From Peptococcaceae bacterium (GTDB lineage Bacteria > Bacillota > Peptococcia > Peptococcales > Peptococcaceae), in the NCBI GenBank assembly GCA_017532485.1, contig JAFXJE010000123.1:1-11734 (forward strand): DNA of 11,734 nucleotides, read 5' to 3'. How positions within the stretch are numbered: the first letter of the stretch is position 1; every line of letters begins with the position of its first letter. The position numbers were made by a program, and so were the translations under genes. Below are positions 5,244 through 11,734 of the stretch, piece by piece. The notes under the pieces are model-generated. The model did no database searches. It was not told the DNA's origin and was given only the letters and a program-made list of their open reading frames with translations.

Positions 5244-6239
5244 ATGCGTTTAGAACAATTTCAATATGTAGTAGAAATTGCCCATTGTAAATCTATGTCG
5301 AAAGCGTCAAAAAAACTATATATTACCCAACCTTCATTGAGTACAGCCATTCAAAACTTTGAAGATGAATTAGGGTTCCAAATTTTTAAGCGTTCCTCCC
5401 AAGGTGTTACTTTAACTGACAAAGGAGCTATCCTTTTAGATATTGCTGAAAATATTGTTAAATATGTTGATGAAGTAAAGGAGCTTTCCAATCCTGACAA
5501 CCAATTAAGCAGCAATGTAATTATTTCAGCTATTCCTATTGTTTGTAATTCTTTAACTATCACTTTAATTGAACGCTTACGCCGTCAAGAAAATAATATT
5601 AATCTGCAAATTCAAGAGCTGCGTCCAACTAAAGTTTTACCGTCTCTTTTATCTGGTTCTTGTGATTTAGCTTTGGGTATCTATTATACCAGCACTAAAG
5701 AGCAAATCTTACAAGAAGCACTTCGGAATAATATTACCATCGAACCACTTTTTGAAGATACCATGTATGCTTTTTTACCACGCAACCATGCTTTTGCCAT
5801 GCAAGATAGTGTTGCTGTATCTGATTTATTGGATGATACTCCTATTTTCTTTAGCGACCATATGCTCATAGATAATACTGATGATAGCGAACCTAAAGAT
5901 TCTGAAGTCAAAAATCATTATTATAGTTTTAATGACCGCAACACTATTAAACAGGCTATTTCGAAAGGATTGGGCTACTCTCTTCTCCCTCGTCTAATGG
6001 CTGTAGATGATGTTTATGTAAATAGCGGTATGGTCGTTCCTCGTCCTTTAAGTGACACAAATATTTCCTTAACTATTTTCCTCGCTTATCCAAGCAAACA
6101 TATCTTAACTAAAGCGGAACAACAAGTTATTACTACTTTAAAAGAACTTTTTGCAGATATTCAAAAACGTTTCGCCGATTCAGAAAAAGACTACCAACAA
6201 GAAAAACATGGCGACCACAATCACTTGATTTTCTATTAA
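5244..6239 (+). CDS. LysR-family transcriptional regulator
   Basis: A DNA-binding regulator of 331 residues. Residues 1-60 form the winged helix-turn-helix (MRLEQFQYVVEIAHCKSMSK..., with the recognition region ITQPSLSTAIQNFEDELG and KRSSQGVTLTDKG), followed by a linker helix to about 85. Residues 92-300 form the ligand-binding domain (for example LPSLLSGSCDLALGI and AISKGLGYSLLPRLMAV). It is some 30 residues longer than typical, with a charged, histidine-containing C-terminal tail (EKHGDHNH). ATG 5244 follows AGGGAGG. LysR proteins often control the divergent neighbour, here the RNase-inhibitor unit; that link is inference. The ligand cannot be predicted. Confidence 0.92.
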   Translation: MRLEQFQYVVEIAHCKSMSKASKKLYITQPSLSTAIQNFEDELGFQIFKRSSQGVTLTDKGAILLDIAENIVKYVDEVKELSNPDNQLSSNVIISAIPIVCNSLTITLIERLRRQENNINLQIQELRPTKVLPSLLSGSCDLALGIYYTSTKEQILQEALRNNITIEPLFEDTMYAFLPRNHAFAMQDSVAVSDLLDDTPIFFSDHMLIDNTDDSEPKDSEVKNHYYSFNDRNTIKQAISKGLGYSLLPRLMAVDDVYVNSGMVVPRPLSDTNISLTIFLAYPSKHILTKAEQQVITTLKELFADIQKRFADSEKDYQQEKHGDHNHLIFY

Positions 6240-6255
6240 AATAATAATATATCAC

Positions 6256-6295
6256 AAAATGTTGCTCAGATTTAATTTATCCGAGCAACATTTTT
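6256..6295 (+). terminator. Terminator after the LysR gene
   Basis: A 12-bp stem AAAATGTTGCTC (6256-6267) with GAGCAACATTTT (6283-6294), extendable past one mismatch, ending in TTTTT. It lies 16 bases after the LysR stop. The A-run on its left side could also let it work weakly on the minus strand. Confidence 0.88.
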
Positions 6296-6301
6296 ATTTG
6301 C

Positions 6302-6345
6302 AAAAAATAAAAAAATTCCTGAGGCTCTGCCTACCTCAGGAATTT
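6302..6345 (-). terminator. Terminator of the rpsF-ssb-rpsR operon
   Basis: On the minus strand a 12-bp perfect stem (6345-6334 with 6324-6313) and 9-base loop are followed by a long T-rich run (the A-rich stretch at 6302-6315). It lies 10 bases after the rpsR stop. Together with the neighbouring plus-strand terminator it insulates the convergent units. Confidence 0.92.
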
Positions 6346-6355
6346 AATGTTTTAA

Positions 6356-6592
6356 TTATTCAGTTGTGTATGGAAGTAAAGCCATTACACGAGCACGTTT
6401 GATTGCAACTGTTAATGCACGTTGATGTTTAGCGCAGTTGCCAGAAATACGTCTTGGTAAAATTTTACCTCTTTCAGTAACATATTTCTTTAATTTTGCT
6501 ACATCTTTGTAATCGATGGTTTCAGCTTTATCTACACAGAAAGCGCAAACTCTTTTTTTCATTTTTCTTGGGTTGCGTTCACGTTTTGCCAT
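6356..6592 (-). CDS. rpsR: 30S ribosomal protein S18, zinc-binding form
   Basis: This 78-residue protein is part of the small ribosomal subunit platform, where it pairs with S6. Conserved blocks are IDYKDVAKLKKYVTERGKILPRR and the C-terminal KRARVMALLPY. It is the form with likely zinc ligands Cys16, Cys19, Cys53 and His56 (CAFC ... CAKH), which Bacillus subtilis S18 lacks. ATG 6592 follows AAAGGAGG. It is the last gene of rpsF-ssb-rpsR, 15 bases after ssb. S6:S18 complex probably regulates its own operon through the leader before rpsF. Confidence 0.97.
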   Translation of the reverse strand: MAKRERNPRKMKKRVCAFCVDKAETIDYKDVAKLKKYVTERGKILPRRISGNCAKHQRALTVAIKRARVMALLPYTTE

Positions 6593-6607
6593 GATTATAT
6601 CCTCCTT

Positions 6608-7042
6608 TTAGAAAGGTAAGTCATTATCGTCAAAAATAATTTCTTCACCTAAGCCAAAGCCGGCATCCATATTATTACTTGGACGATAATCTTGTCTGCC
6701 TGTGGAAGGAGCGCTACTGCCGCCTTCTTTTGGCCCCACAAATTCAATTTGTTCTGCTACAACTTCAGTAACCCAGCGTCTTTGTCCATCATTACCGTCA
6801 TAGCTGCGAACTTGCAATCTACCTTCAAGAGCCATCAACTGACCTTTTTTAAAATAGTTTGCTACAAATTCCCCTGTTTTCTGCCATGCTACACAATTAA
6901 TAAAATCAGCTTCGCGCTCACCATTTTGGTTAGCAAAACGGCGATTAACTGCTAAAGTAAAGCTTGCCACAGCGGAACCACTCTGAGTGTAACGCAGTTC
7001 TGGATCTTTAGTCAGACGCCCTATTAACATAATTTTGTTCAT
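6608..7042 (-). CDS. ssb: Single-stranded DNA-binding protein
   Basis: SSB coats single-stranded DNA during replication, repair and recombination and recruits partner proteins. The 144-residue product has the OB-fold domain at about 1-107 (MNKIMLIGRLTKDPELRYTQ, FINCVAWQKTGEFVANYFKKG, LEGRLQVRSY), a short glycine/serine-rich linker, and the acidic tip DDNDLPF that partner proteins grip. I chose ATG 7042, which has GGAG 8 bases upstream, over an in-frame GTG at 7051 that would touch the ribosome binding site. It sits between rpsF (27-base gap) and rpsR, the classic order. Confidence 0.97.
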   Translation of the reverse strand: MNKIMLIGRLTKDPELRYTQSGSAVASFTLAVNRRFANQNGEREADFINCVAWQKTGEFVANYFKKGQLMALEGRLQVRSYDGNDGQRRWVTEVVAEQIEFVGPKEGGSSAPSTGRQDYRPSNNMDAGFGLGEEIIFDDNDLPF

Positions 7043-7069
7043 TGCGGACACTCCATTTTCTCGAATAAA

Positions 7070-7360
7070 TTATTCGCCAACTTTTGTTGTTAATTGACGT
7101 AAGATACGGTCGTCAATTTTCATCAAGCGTTCACATTCGTCAACAGCTGCGGATGGACCGTTGAAAGTAACTAATACATAGAAACCTTCACGATACTTTT
7201 TGTCGATTTCATAGGCTAATTTACGTTTACCCCATTTATCGGTTTTCGCAATTGTTGCACCTTCTTTTGTGAGAACATCATTAAATTTTTCAATAACAGC
7301 ATCAATAGCATCTTCAGCTACTTCTGGTTTAATGATGTACAGTAATTCATAATCACGCAT
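7070..7360 (-). CDS. rpsF: 30S ribosomal protein S6
   Basis: This 96-residue protein binds S18 and 16S rRNA in the platform of the small subunit. It shows the typical MRDYELLYIIKPE start, the WGKRKLAYEIDKKYREGFYVLVTF core and DDRILRQLTTKV near the end. ATG 7360 is preferred: AGGAGG lies 8 bases upstream, whereas an in-frame GTG at 7369 would sit on the ribosome binding site. It is the first gene of rpsF-ssb-rpsR and has its own strong promoter and a structured leader. Read-through from the DUF951 gene upstream is also possible, as no terminator is visible between them. Confidence 0.97.
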   Translation of the reverse strand: MRDYELLYIIKPEVAEDAIDAVIEKFNDVLTKEGATIAKTDKWGKRKLAYEIDKKYREGFYVLVTFNGPSAAVDECERLMKIDDRILRQLTTKVGE

Positions 7361-7420
7361 TGTGTGCACCTCCTCCCCCCGGACTAATGGCTCTGACTTT
7401 ATCAGAGCAGGGATTTACAA
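7361..7420 (-). promoter_or_regulatory. Probable S6:S18 autoregulatory leader of rpsF
   Basis: The transcript from about 7420 contains a 7-bp hairpin (GCTCTGA with TCAGAGC, loop ATAAAGTC side reading TAAAG), flanked by TCCC upstream and GGGA downstream that can close a lower stem, with a one-sided internal loop carrying CCG. The lower stem abuts the GGAGG ribosome binding site. A two-stem element with CCG in the internal loop is the published form of the bacterial rpsF leader bound by the S6:S18 complex. My folding is by eye, so the assignment is tentative. Confidence 0.5.
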
Positions 7421-7426
7421 GTTGAA

Positions 7427-7455
7427 ATTATAGCATAATTAAAATTCTAATGCAA
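7427..7455 (-). promoter_or_regulatory. rpsF: Strong promoter of rpsF-ssb-rpsR
   Basis: On the minus strand: TTGCAT (7455-7450), a 17-base spacer and perfect TATAAT (7432-7427), with an extended TG one base before the -10. The start falls near 7420. This is the best promoter match in the window, as fits a ribosomal protein operon. Confidence 0.88.
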
Positions 7456-7469
7456 GGCTATTTATTATA

Positions 7470-7673
7470 CTATAAACAATCTTTATCAGCTTGCCCTATT
7501 ATCGCTTTAATAGACTTTTCCAATTTCACTCGTGGTATCCAAACTTGATGATCACAAGTTATACAACGCAAACGGAAATCCATACCTACTCGCAAAATTT
7601 CCCATTTGTCTCCACCACAAGGATGCTTCTTTTTAGTTTGTACAATATCGCCTACCTTTAAGGATAAAGCCAT
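7470..7673 (-). CDS. DUF951 family protein (YyzM-like)
   Basis: A 67-residue conserved Bacillota protein of unknown function. It shows the family phrases VGDIVQTKKKHPCGGDKWEILRVG and RCITCDHQVWIPR, with Cys19, Cys37 and Cys40 as a possible metal site. ATG 7673 follows AAAGGAG, which overlaps the stop region of the MscS gene 4 bases away, so the two are co-transcribed. In many Bacillota this small gene lies just upstream of rpsF, often with the GTPase gene ychF between; ychF is not present here. The family assignment is firm and the function is not known. Confidence 0.9.
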   Translation of the reverse strand: MALSLKVGDIVQTKKKHPCGGDKWEILRVGMDFRLRCITCDHQVWIPRVKLEKSIKAIIGQADKDCL

Positions 7674-7677
7674 CTTC

Positions 7678-8592
7678 CTATTCTCCTTTAGTCATAAGCT
7701 GTAATTTTGGATAAGAAATTTCCACACCCGCTTTATCTAATTCCATTTTAATTACTTTACGCAATTCTCTTTCAATCACAGCTTGCGTCCAGTTAAAAGC
7801 AGTAAAGGTTGTCCGCATTACAACAGAAGAATCAGCCAGTGCTACTACCCCTAAAACATTTGGTGTTTCGTCAAAATCTGCACTAAATCTTTCGTCCTGA
7901 GCTACTTTAGCACAAGCTTGTTCTAAAACTTGCCAAGCACGGTCGATATCTTCTTCGTAAGCAATTCCTACCTCTACATACCCACGCTGTGCAGCACGAC
8001 TGTAATTAACTACATTACTGATTTGCCCATTGGAAATAACCATTAATTGACCATCATAAGTCAAAATTTTAGTAGTTTTCATCCCAATTTCTTTAACTTC
8101 ACCAATTATGCCACCTATTTGTACCCTATCACCTACAGCATATTGATTTTCAATAACAATAAAAATACCACTCATCAAATCCTGAACAATACTTTGCGCC
8201 CCAAATGCTACAGCTAAACTGGCAATCCCTGCCCCAGCAACAATTGTGGTGATTGAAAACCCGACCATATCTAAACAAGTAATAATTCCAATAAAATACA
8301 GTACATAACTTACAATACTTTTAAACATTTTAGCCAAAGTATTTAAGCGTTTTTCCTCTATCAAGTCACTTTTCTCGCTTAAACCCGCAGTAAAATTATT
8401 TTTAAATATTTTGTCAATTATGCGACAAGCTACCTTTCTTAAAATAAGTACTGCCAAAATAACTACCATCATTTTAACAGCAATACCTATCCATCCTAAG
8501 AGAACTTCTTGGGAAAACATATTTTTCATTGCCTGCACAAAATCACTACTTACACCTACTGTTTTAACTACTTCTCCTGTTGTTCCTGCCAT
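7678..8592 (-). CDS. mscS: Small-conductance mechanosensitive channel, MscS family
   Basis: This is a membrane channel that opens under membrane tension and releases solutes after an osmotic drop. Its 304 residues include membrane segments at about 33-52 and 92-111, and the pore helix TM3 at about 114-148 (AGAGIASLAVAFGAQSIVQDLMSGIFI, with the family's alanine/glycine packing). The beta domain with VGDRVQIGG, GEVKEIGMKTTKI and ISNGQISN follows, and then the C-terminal alpha/beta domain. ATG 8592 follows AAGGAG by 8 bases. The start lies inside the end of the HEAT-repeat gene (29-base overlap), implying tight coupling. The length is close to E. coli MscS (286). Confidence 0.94.
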   Translation of the reverse strand: MAGTTGEVVKTVGVSSDFVQAMKNMFSQEVLLGWIGIAVKMMVVILAVLILRKVACRIIDKIFKNNFTAGLSEKSDLIEEKRLNTLAKMFKSIVSYVLYFIGIITCLDMVGFSITTIVAGAGIASLAVAFGAQSIVQDLMSGIFIVIENQYAVGDRVQIGGIIGEVKEIGMKTTKILTYDGQLMVISNGQISNVVNYSRAAQRGYVEVGIAYEEDIDRAWQVLEQACAKVAQDERFSADFDETPNVLGVVALADSSVVMRTTFTAFNWTQAVIERELRKVIKMELDKAGVEISYPKLQLMTKGE

Positions 8593-9514
8593 AATGTTTA
8601 CTCCTTCTTCTACTCCAAATCATTGCATTATCTTCTGCTGCGACATCTAAAGCATATAAAACTTCTTCCATCGTTTCTCTTACTAAAGTATCTTTTTCAC
8701 GACATAACGCTAAGCGCAACGCTGGACAAACCGCAGTAATATTGCCACGCCTAAACGCCTCAACGACTAGCAGTCTAATTTGCCAATGCTCATCCTGTAA
8801 AAACTCTTGTAATATTTGCCAAGTAAATTCTACCCCCAAAGTCACCAATGACTCTACAGCTACTTTTTTCAACAAATATTCCTCGCTTCTAGCAGCTTCA
8901 ACTAAAATAGGAATTACACTCCTATCTCCAAAAGCACCTAAAAGCTGTACCACCATAATCTTACCATTTAGCCCAGTTTCGGGAAATTTTTGCAAAAGCA
9001 ATGGCACCATCCGTGGACCTAAACCACTTAAGATAGTATGTATCCTAGATGCCAAAAATTGCTCAGGTTGTTCCAATGCAGCCAACATCGGCTCAATAAT
9101 TAATTCTGGCTGCTGCTTTTGTAAAGCCCCTGCAGCTGCTAAACGCAAATTCTCATCAGACTTGCCTAATTCCAGCATCAAAAAGTTAACAGCTTCTTCC
9201 TGATAAAGATACGCTAAAGCCTCTATTACTTGAATTTTTTTCTCTTGAGCCAAACGATCATACTGATTTAATAATCTGTCCAAACAGTCACTATAAGTTG
9301 CTCTGACTAAATCACGCTGCGCCAAATCATCTAAAGACTGCCAACTTTCCCAAAAAACTTTTTCTTTTTCTTCTTGGCTCATCATCTCTAAAGCAAATCT
9401 GTATTCTGGCAATTGTTCTCGTCGCATAATCCACTGGCTCGCTAATTGTTCTTCCTGCAAAGTCAATTCTTCGCGTTGTTGTTTTTGATACTTCTTGCTT
9501 CTAAATGGAATCAT
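8564..9514 (-). CDS. HEAT-repeat protein
   Basis: This 316-residue, probably cytoplasmic protein has no signal sequence or clear membrane segment. The N-terminus (about 1-45) is charged and glutamine-rich. From about residue 85 to 290 there are helical pairs of the HEAT/PBS-lyase type, such as EDLRLAAAGALQK-like (here DENLRLAAAGALQ), SVIPILVEAARSEEYLLKKVAVESLVTLG and DEHWQIRLLVVEAFRRG. Such solenoids bind other proteins; no catalytic motif is seen. The end is basic (RSKHYGRNNRRSS). ATG 9514 lies 14 bases after the radical SAM gene with a GGGGTGAT site. The overlap with mscS suggests a shared role with the channel, but that is speculation. Specific function not recognised. Confidence 0.8.
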   Translation of the reverse strand: MIPFRSKKYQKQQREELTLQEEQLASQWIMRREQLPEYRFALEMMSQEEKEKVFWESWQSLDDLAQRDLVRATYSDCLDRLLNQYDRLAQEKKIQVIEALAYLYQEEAVNFLMLELGKSDENLRLAAAGALQKQQPELIIEPMLAALEQPEQFLASRIHTILSGLGPRMVPLLLQKFPETGLNGKIMVVQLLGAFGDRSVIPILVEAARSEEYLLKKVAVESLVTLGVEFTWQILQEFLQDEHWQIRLLVVEAFRRGNITAVCPALRLALCREKDTLVRETMEEVLYALDVAAEDNAMIWSRRRSKHYGRNNRRSS

Positions 9515-9528
9515 CCGAAATCACCCCG

Positions 9529-10473
9529 TTATTTTTTCACGGCTTTTCCATTTAGATAATCAAATCTACTCCCCTGTTTTGAATTTCGAGCAATAAATTC
9601 TGCATCGATAGCATCTTTTATTTTCCACCAACTAGTATCCCAATTACAAAATAATAGATTATCTTGAGGGCCTTTTCCGACTAAACGCTGAATAACAATT
9701 TCCGGATTAAGATATTCCAAAAAGGTAACTACCCGTTGCACATATTCTTCTAAAGAAATAATCGTAAATTCGCCTGCTTCATAACGCCGCGCCAACTCTG
9801 TACCGCCGACAATATACAGCGAATGTAGTTTCACAAAGTCCACACCCAAAGCTGAGATGATTTTAGCTGACTCAATTACATCTAATAAATCATCACCTGG
9901 TAAATTCAAAATAACATGAGTAGTGCAATGCAGCCCATATCGTTTAATCCGCAAAACTGCGTCTATATATTCTGCTAAAGTATGCCCTCGATTAATGTCA
10001 ACCAAATTATGGTAATTAACCGTCTGTAATCCTAATTCAATGTCAACATCTAAATTCCTGCTTTCTTTGAGCTCAACTAAAAACGACAAATACTCATCAT
10101 TTACGCAATCAGGACGTGTTGATATTGCCACACCAACCAAATCCTCATCATCAGTAGCTTCTAAAACGGCTTGTTTAAATCGTTCAAAAGGCATATACGT
10201 ATTACTGTAAGTTTGCAAATAGCTTATAAACTTATGCGCACTAAAACGTTTTTTATAAAACTCTTTATTTTCTGCTAACTGTTCAGCAATTGTTTTCGTA
10301 TCCGATAAACACTGAAAACCTGAACCAGTAGCATCACAAAAGATGCAGCCACCTCTGCCTACCGTACCATCCCTGTTGGGACAAGTTCCTCCCGGCAAAT
10401 TAATCGGAAGCTTATAAACTCGTTGACCATATTTTGCTTCCAAGTAAGGAGCATATTCGCGATAATCTGCCAT
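9529..10473 (-). CDS. TIGR01212-family radical SAM protein (YtqA/YhcC-like)
   Basis: This 314-residue cytoplasmic iron-sulfur enzyme uses S-adenosylmethionine to make a radical. The cluster cysteines are Cys31, Cys43 and Cys46, a wide CX11CX2C spacing (CPNRDGTVGRGGCIFC) that marks this family rather than the usual CX3CX2C. Other family marks are the SYLQTYSNTY, STRPDC, ELGLQT and NLPGDD phrases. The Bacillus member YtqA has been linked, to my recollection, to wobble-uridine (mnm5U-type) tRNA modification under the name MnmL; applying that here is inference from family only. ATG 10473 follows AAAGGTGG, 13 bases after the cvpA stop. It is the second gene of the long minus-strand unit. Confidence 0.92.
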   Translation of the reverse strand: MADYREYAPYLEAKYGQRVYKLPINLPGGTCPNRDGTVGRGGCIFCDATGSGFQCLSDTKTIAEQLAENKEFYKKRFSAHKFISYLQTYSNTYMPFERFKQAVLEATDDEDLVGVAISTRPDCVNDEYLSFLVELKESRNLDVDIELGLQTVNYHNLVDINRGHTLAEYIDAVLRIKRYGLHCTTHVILNLPGDDLLDVIESAKIISALGVDFVKLHSLYIVGGTELARRYEAGEFTIISLEEYVQRVVTFLEYLNPEIVIQRLVGKGPQDNLLFCNWDTSWWKIKDAIDAEFIARNSKQGSRFDYLNGKAVKK

Positions 10474-10486
10474 CTATCCACCACCT

Positions 10487-11155
10487 TTAACCTAATAATT
10501 TTTGACTTAGAAAACTTAAAATGTCTGACTCTGCTAAAACCCCTTGATTCCCCAAACCTAGAATACAAATACCACTATACAAAACAGTTACCGTTAAAAC
10601 TACTAAAAAGACTGTTACTGCTAAACCACCAAATCTATCCAAAAGTCCAATAACAGGAAGGCTATGGATAAATCCAGCAAAAATTTTACCAAAAAAGGTC
10701 AAGAAAAGACAAAAAATCAACCACAAGCCAATAAAACTTAAACCTTGCAAAAGACCTTGGGCTAAAGTCTGAGCAACCGTATCAGCCATTGTAATAAAAG
10801 CTCCTTGGCCTATTTCATTAATTTGCAGCTGGACATTAGTCAAAATATTTTCCTGCAAACCTTTCGGTAAAGGCGAGTTTTCCAAATAGCTGTATAACTT
10901 ACCCAAACCGTCCATGCTAGCTACCATTTCCGAAAAATCTTGAGGCATAGGTAAAATGTTTTTAATATGTTCTGCCAATATATCTATAGTTTGGAATTGT
11001 AGTTGAATATATTCCGCTGTAGGCTTGGCCAAAATATATCCTAAAAATAGTGCCAATATATTACCTAGTAAACCAATCAAACTTTTCATTAGTCCCAATC
11101 GGAAACCATATACTGCTGCAATTAAAATAATCACCAGCAAAATCAAATCAACCAT
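10487..11155 (-). CDS. CvpA-family membrane protein
   Basis: The 222-residue product is a multi-pass inner-membrane protein of the CvpA (colicin V production) family, whose exact role is unsettled. It begins MVDLILLVIILIAAVYGFRLG, the family's hallmark D-x-hydrophobic-G-x-x-x-G start. Membrane segments lie at about 3-20, 24-44, 138-160 and 173-202. Between them is a soluble loop of about 90 residues (45-135). ATG 11155 follows AAAGGAGG by 7 bases. It is the first gene of the minus-strand unit that runs down to DUF951 and possibly into rpsF. Confidence 0.85.
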   Translation of the reverse strand: MVDLILLVIILIAAVYGFRLGLMKSLIGLLGNILALFLGYILAKPTAEYIQLQFQTIDILAEHIKNILPMPQDFSEMVASMDGLGKLYSYLENSPLPKGLQENILTNVQLQINEIGQGAFITMADTVAQTLAQGLLQGLSFIGLWLIFCLFLTFFGKIFAGFIHSLPVIGLLDRFGGLAVTVFLVVLTVTVLYSGICILGLGNQGVLAESDILSFLSQKLLG

Positions 11156-11187
11156 CGATTTGCCTCCTTTTCCCTGGTTTCTTGCTT

Positions 11188-11193
11188 ATCATA
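11188..11193 (-). promoter_or_regulatory. Candidate extended -10 promoter of the cvpA unit
   Basis: On the minus strand, TGtTATGAT gives a -10 hexamer TATGAT with the extended TG, about 33 bases before the cvpA start. The matching -35 position (TTCTCT) is poor, so recognition would rest on the extended -10. The TATGTTAT core also occurs at the trxB promoter. Confidence 0.45.
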
Positions 11194-11222
11194 ACATATC
11201 TCGCCTTTGGAGAGAAGAACGG

Positions 11223-11251
11223 TTGACAAATTTTTTTCTTTCCCATAAAAT
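11223..11251 (+). promoter_or_regulatory. Promoter of the lipoprotein gene
   Basis: Perfect TTGACA (11223-11228), a 17-base T-rich spacer and TAAAAT (11246-11251). The start would be near 11258, about 30 bases before the ATG at 11288. Confidence 0.82.
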
Positions 11252-11287
11252 AAAAATGCTTATTTTTCCAAGATACGGAGGATTTTT

Positions 11288-11734
11288 ATGAAAAGAATTT
11301 ATTTTCTTTTAACTGTATTTCTTTTAGCTTCTCTACTTCTCATAGGATGTAGTAATCAAAATAATAACAAAGCACTTTCCGCAAACTCACCAGAAGAACT
11401 TGCACCTGTTAATACCAGTAAATGGGTTCCTTATACAGATAAAGTCGGCAGCTTCAGCTTAAATTTCAGTAACCAATGGACACAGCAAGATACCTTGGCT
11501 GCTCAATCAATCTTTTTGGATTATCCAGATTTAAATGCTGCTGTAAAATTCCAGCGCTATAATAAAGATATTCTTGCGATGCAGAATGTTACGACTATGG
11601 AGGGTTTTATCCAGCTGCATCATCAAGCCTCTATTGGCGCTTTGTTAGCTATCGCTGATGATTTAGCTGATGTACCTCCAGAAAATGTAGGCAAGGAAGT
11701 AGCACACGCTCAAACCTTTTCTTATGCTATAGAA
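11288..11734 (+). CDS. Lipoprotein, N-terminal 149 residues
   Basis: The gene runs off the window. It starts with a classic lipoprotein signal: MKRIYF, a hydrophobic core, and the lipobox LIGC with Cys21 as the lipidated residue. An Asn/Ser-rich linker follows. From about residue 46 (KWVPYTDKVGSFSLNFSNQWTQ) the phrasing recalls PsbP/DUF1795-like domains, in which a short strand pattern YGFSLxxPxxW opens the fold; this resemblance is weak and made by eye. GGAGGA lies 5 bases before ATG 11288, and a strong promoter lies upstream. It is divergent from the cvpA unit. Function unknown; membrane-anchored outside the cytoplasm. Confidence 0.85.
   Translation, partial: MKRIYFLLTVFLLASLLLIGCSNQNNNKALSANSPEELAPVNTSKWVPYTDKVGSFSLNFSNQWTQQDTLAAQSIFLDYPDLNAAVKFQRYNKDILAMQNVTTMEGFIQLHHQASIGALLAIADDLADVPPENVGKEVAHAQTFSYAIE

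Noticed and set aside
7043..7051. GTG start for ssb three codons earlier
   Set aside because: GGAG abuts the GTG, leaving no spacing; the ATG at 7042 has proper spacing and the usual MNK start.
7361..7369. GTG start for rpsF three codons earlier
   Set aside because: The GTG is part of the ribosome binding site sequence; S6 proteins begin at the MRDYE-type methionine.
8742..9203. 153-codon plus-strand frame rich in cysteine and serine
   Set aside because: It is wholly antisense to the HEAT-repeat gene, low in complexity, with no start signals and no family likeness.
1..11734. tRNA, rRNA, CRISPR array, insertion sequence or prophage
   Set aside because: No cloverleaf, rRNA core, spaced direct repeats, transposase, integrase or structural phage protein was seen on either strand.

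Overview
The window is AT-rich and reads as the chromosome of a low-GC Bacillota (Firmicutes) bacterium. Supporting evidence: strong AAGGAGG-type ribosome binding sites, a DUF951 gene next to rpsF-ssb-rpsR, a zinc-type ribosomal protein S18, and barnase/barstar homologues. A strict anaerobe of the Negativicutes or Clostridia is my best guess, but no marker here settles the class. DUF951 beside rpsF is an arrangement often found near the replication origin in Bacillota; that placement is inference.

Layout. (1) 1-738, minus: the first 246 codons of an M20-family hydantoinase/carbamoylase-type amidase, cut by the window edge. (2) 739-1028: a divergent control region with a promoter and two inverted repeats. 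(3) 1029-2450, plus: a membrane-anchored LysM-G5-M23 peptidoglycan endopeptidase, probably read from a TTG start that lies at the edge of an 8+8 bp palindrome, then a textbook terminator. (4) 2555-3595, plus: thioredoxin reductase trxB and a 38-residue membrane miniprotein, ending in a perfect 26-bp inverted repeat that serves both strands. (5) 5097-3643, minus: a compact unit of secreted barnase-type RNase, its barstar-type inhibitor (4-base overlap) and a membrane protein with an M23/LytM domain that has lost nearly all its catalytic residues. (6) 5244-6239, plus: a LysR-type regulator divergent from the RNase unit, with good promoters on both sides and a LysR-box-like sequence between them. 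(7) 11155-6356, minus: cvpA-like gene, YtqA/YhcC-type radical SAM enzyme, HEAT-repeat protein, MscS channel, DUF951, then rpsF-ssb-rpsR with its own promoter and a probable S6:S18 autoregulatory leader. (8) 11288-11734, plus: the start of a lipoprotein gene.

How the genes fit together. Much is conserved housekeeping: translation and replication (rpsF, ssb, rpsR), redox (trxB), envelope growth (M23 peptidase) and osmotic relief (MscS). The accessory part is the RNase-inhibitor unit at 3.6-5.1 kb. The barnase homologue keeps every catalytic residue in ungapped register with the Bacillus enzyme, and the barstar homologue keeps its inhibitory aspartates, so it looks like a working pair. The inactive LytM-domain protein in the same transcription unit and the divergent LysR gene are the most unusual neighbours. 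No tRNA, rRNA, CRISPR array, insertion sequence or phage gene was seen.
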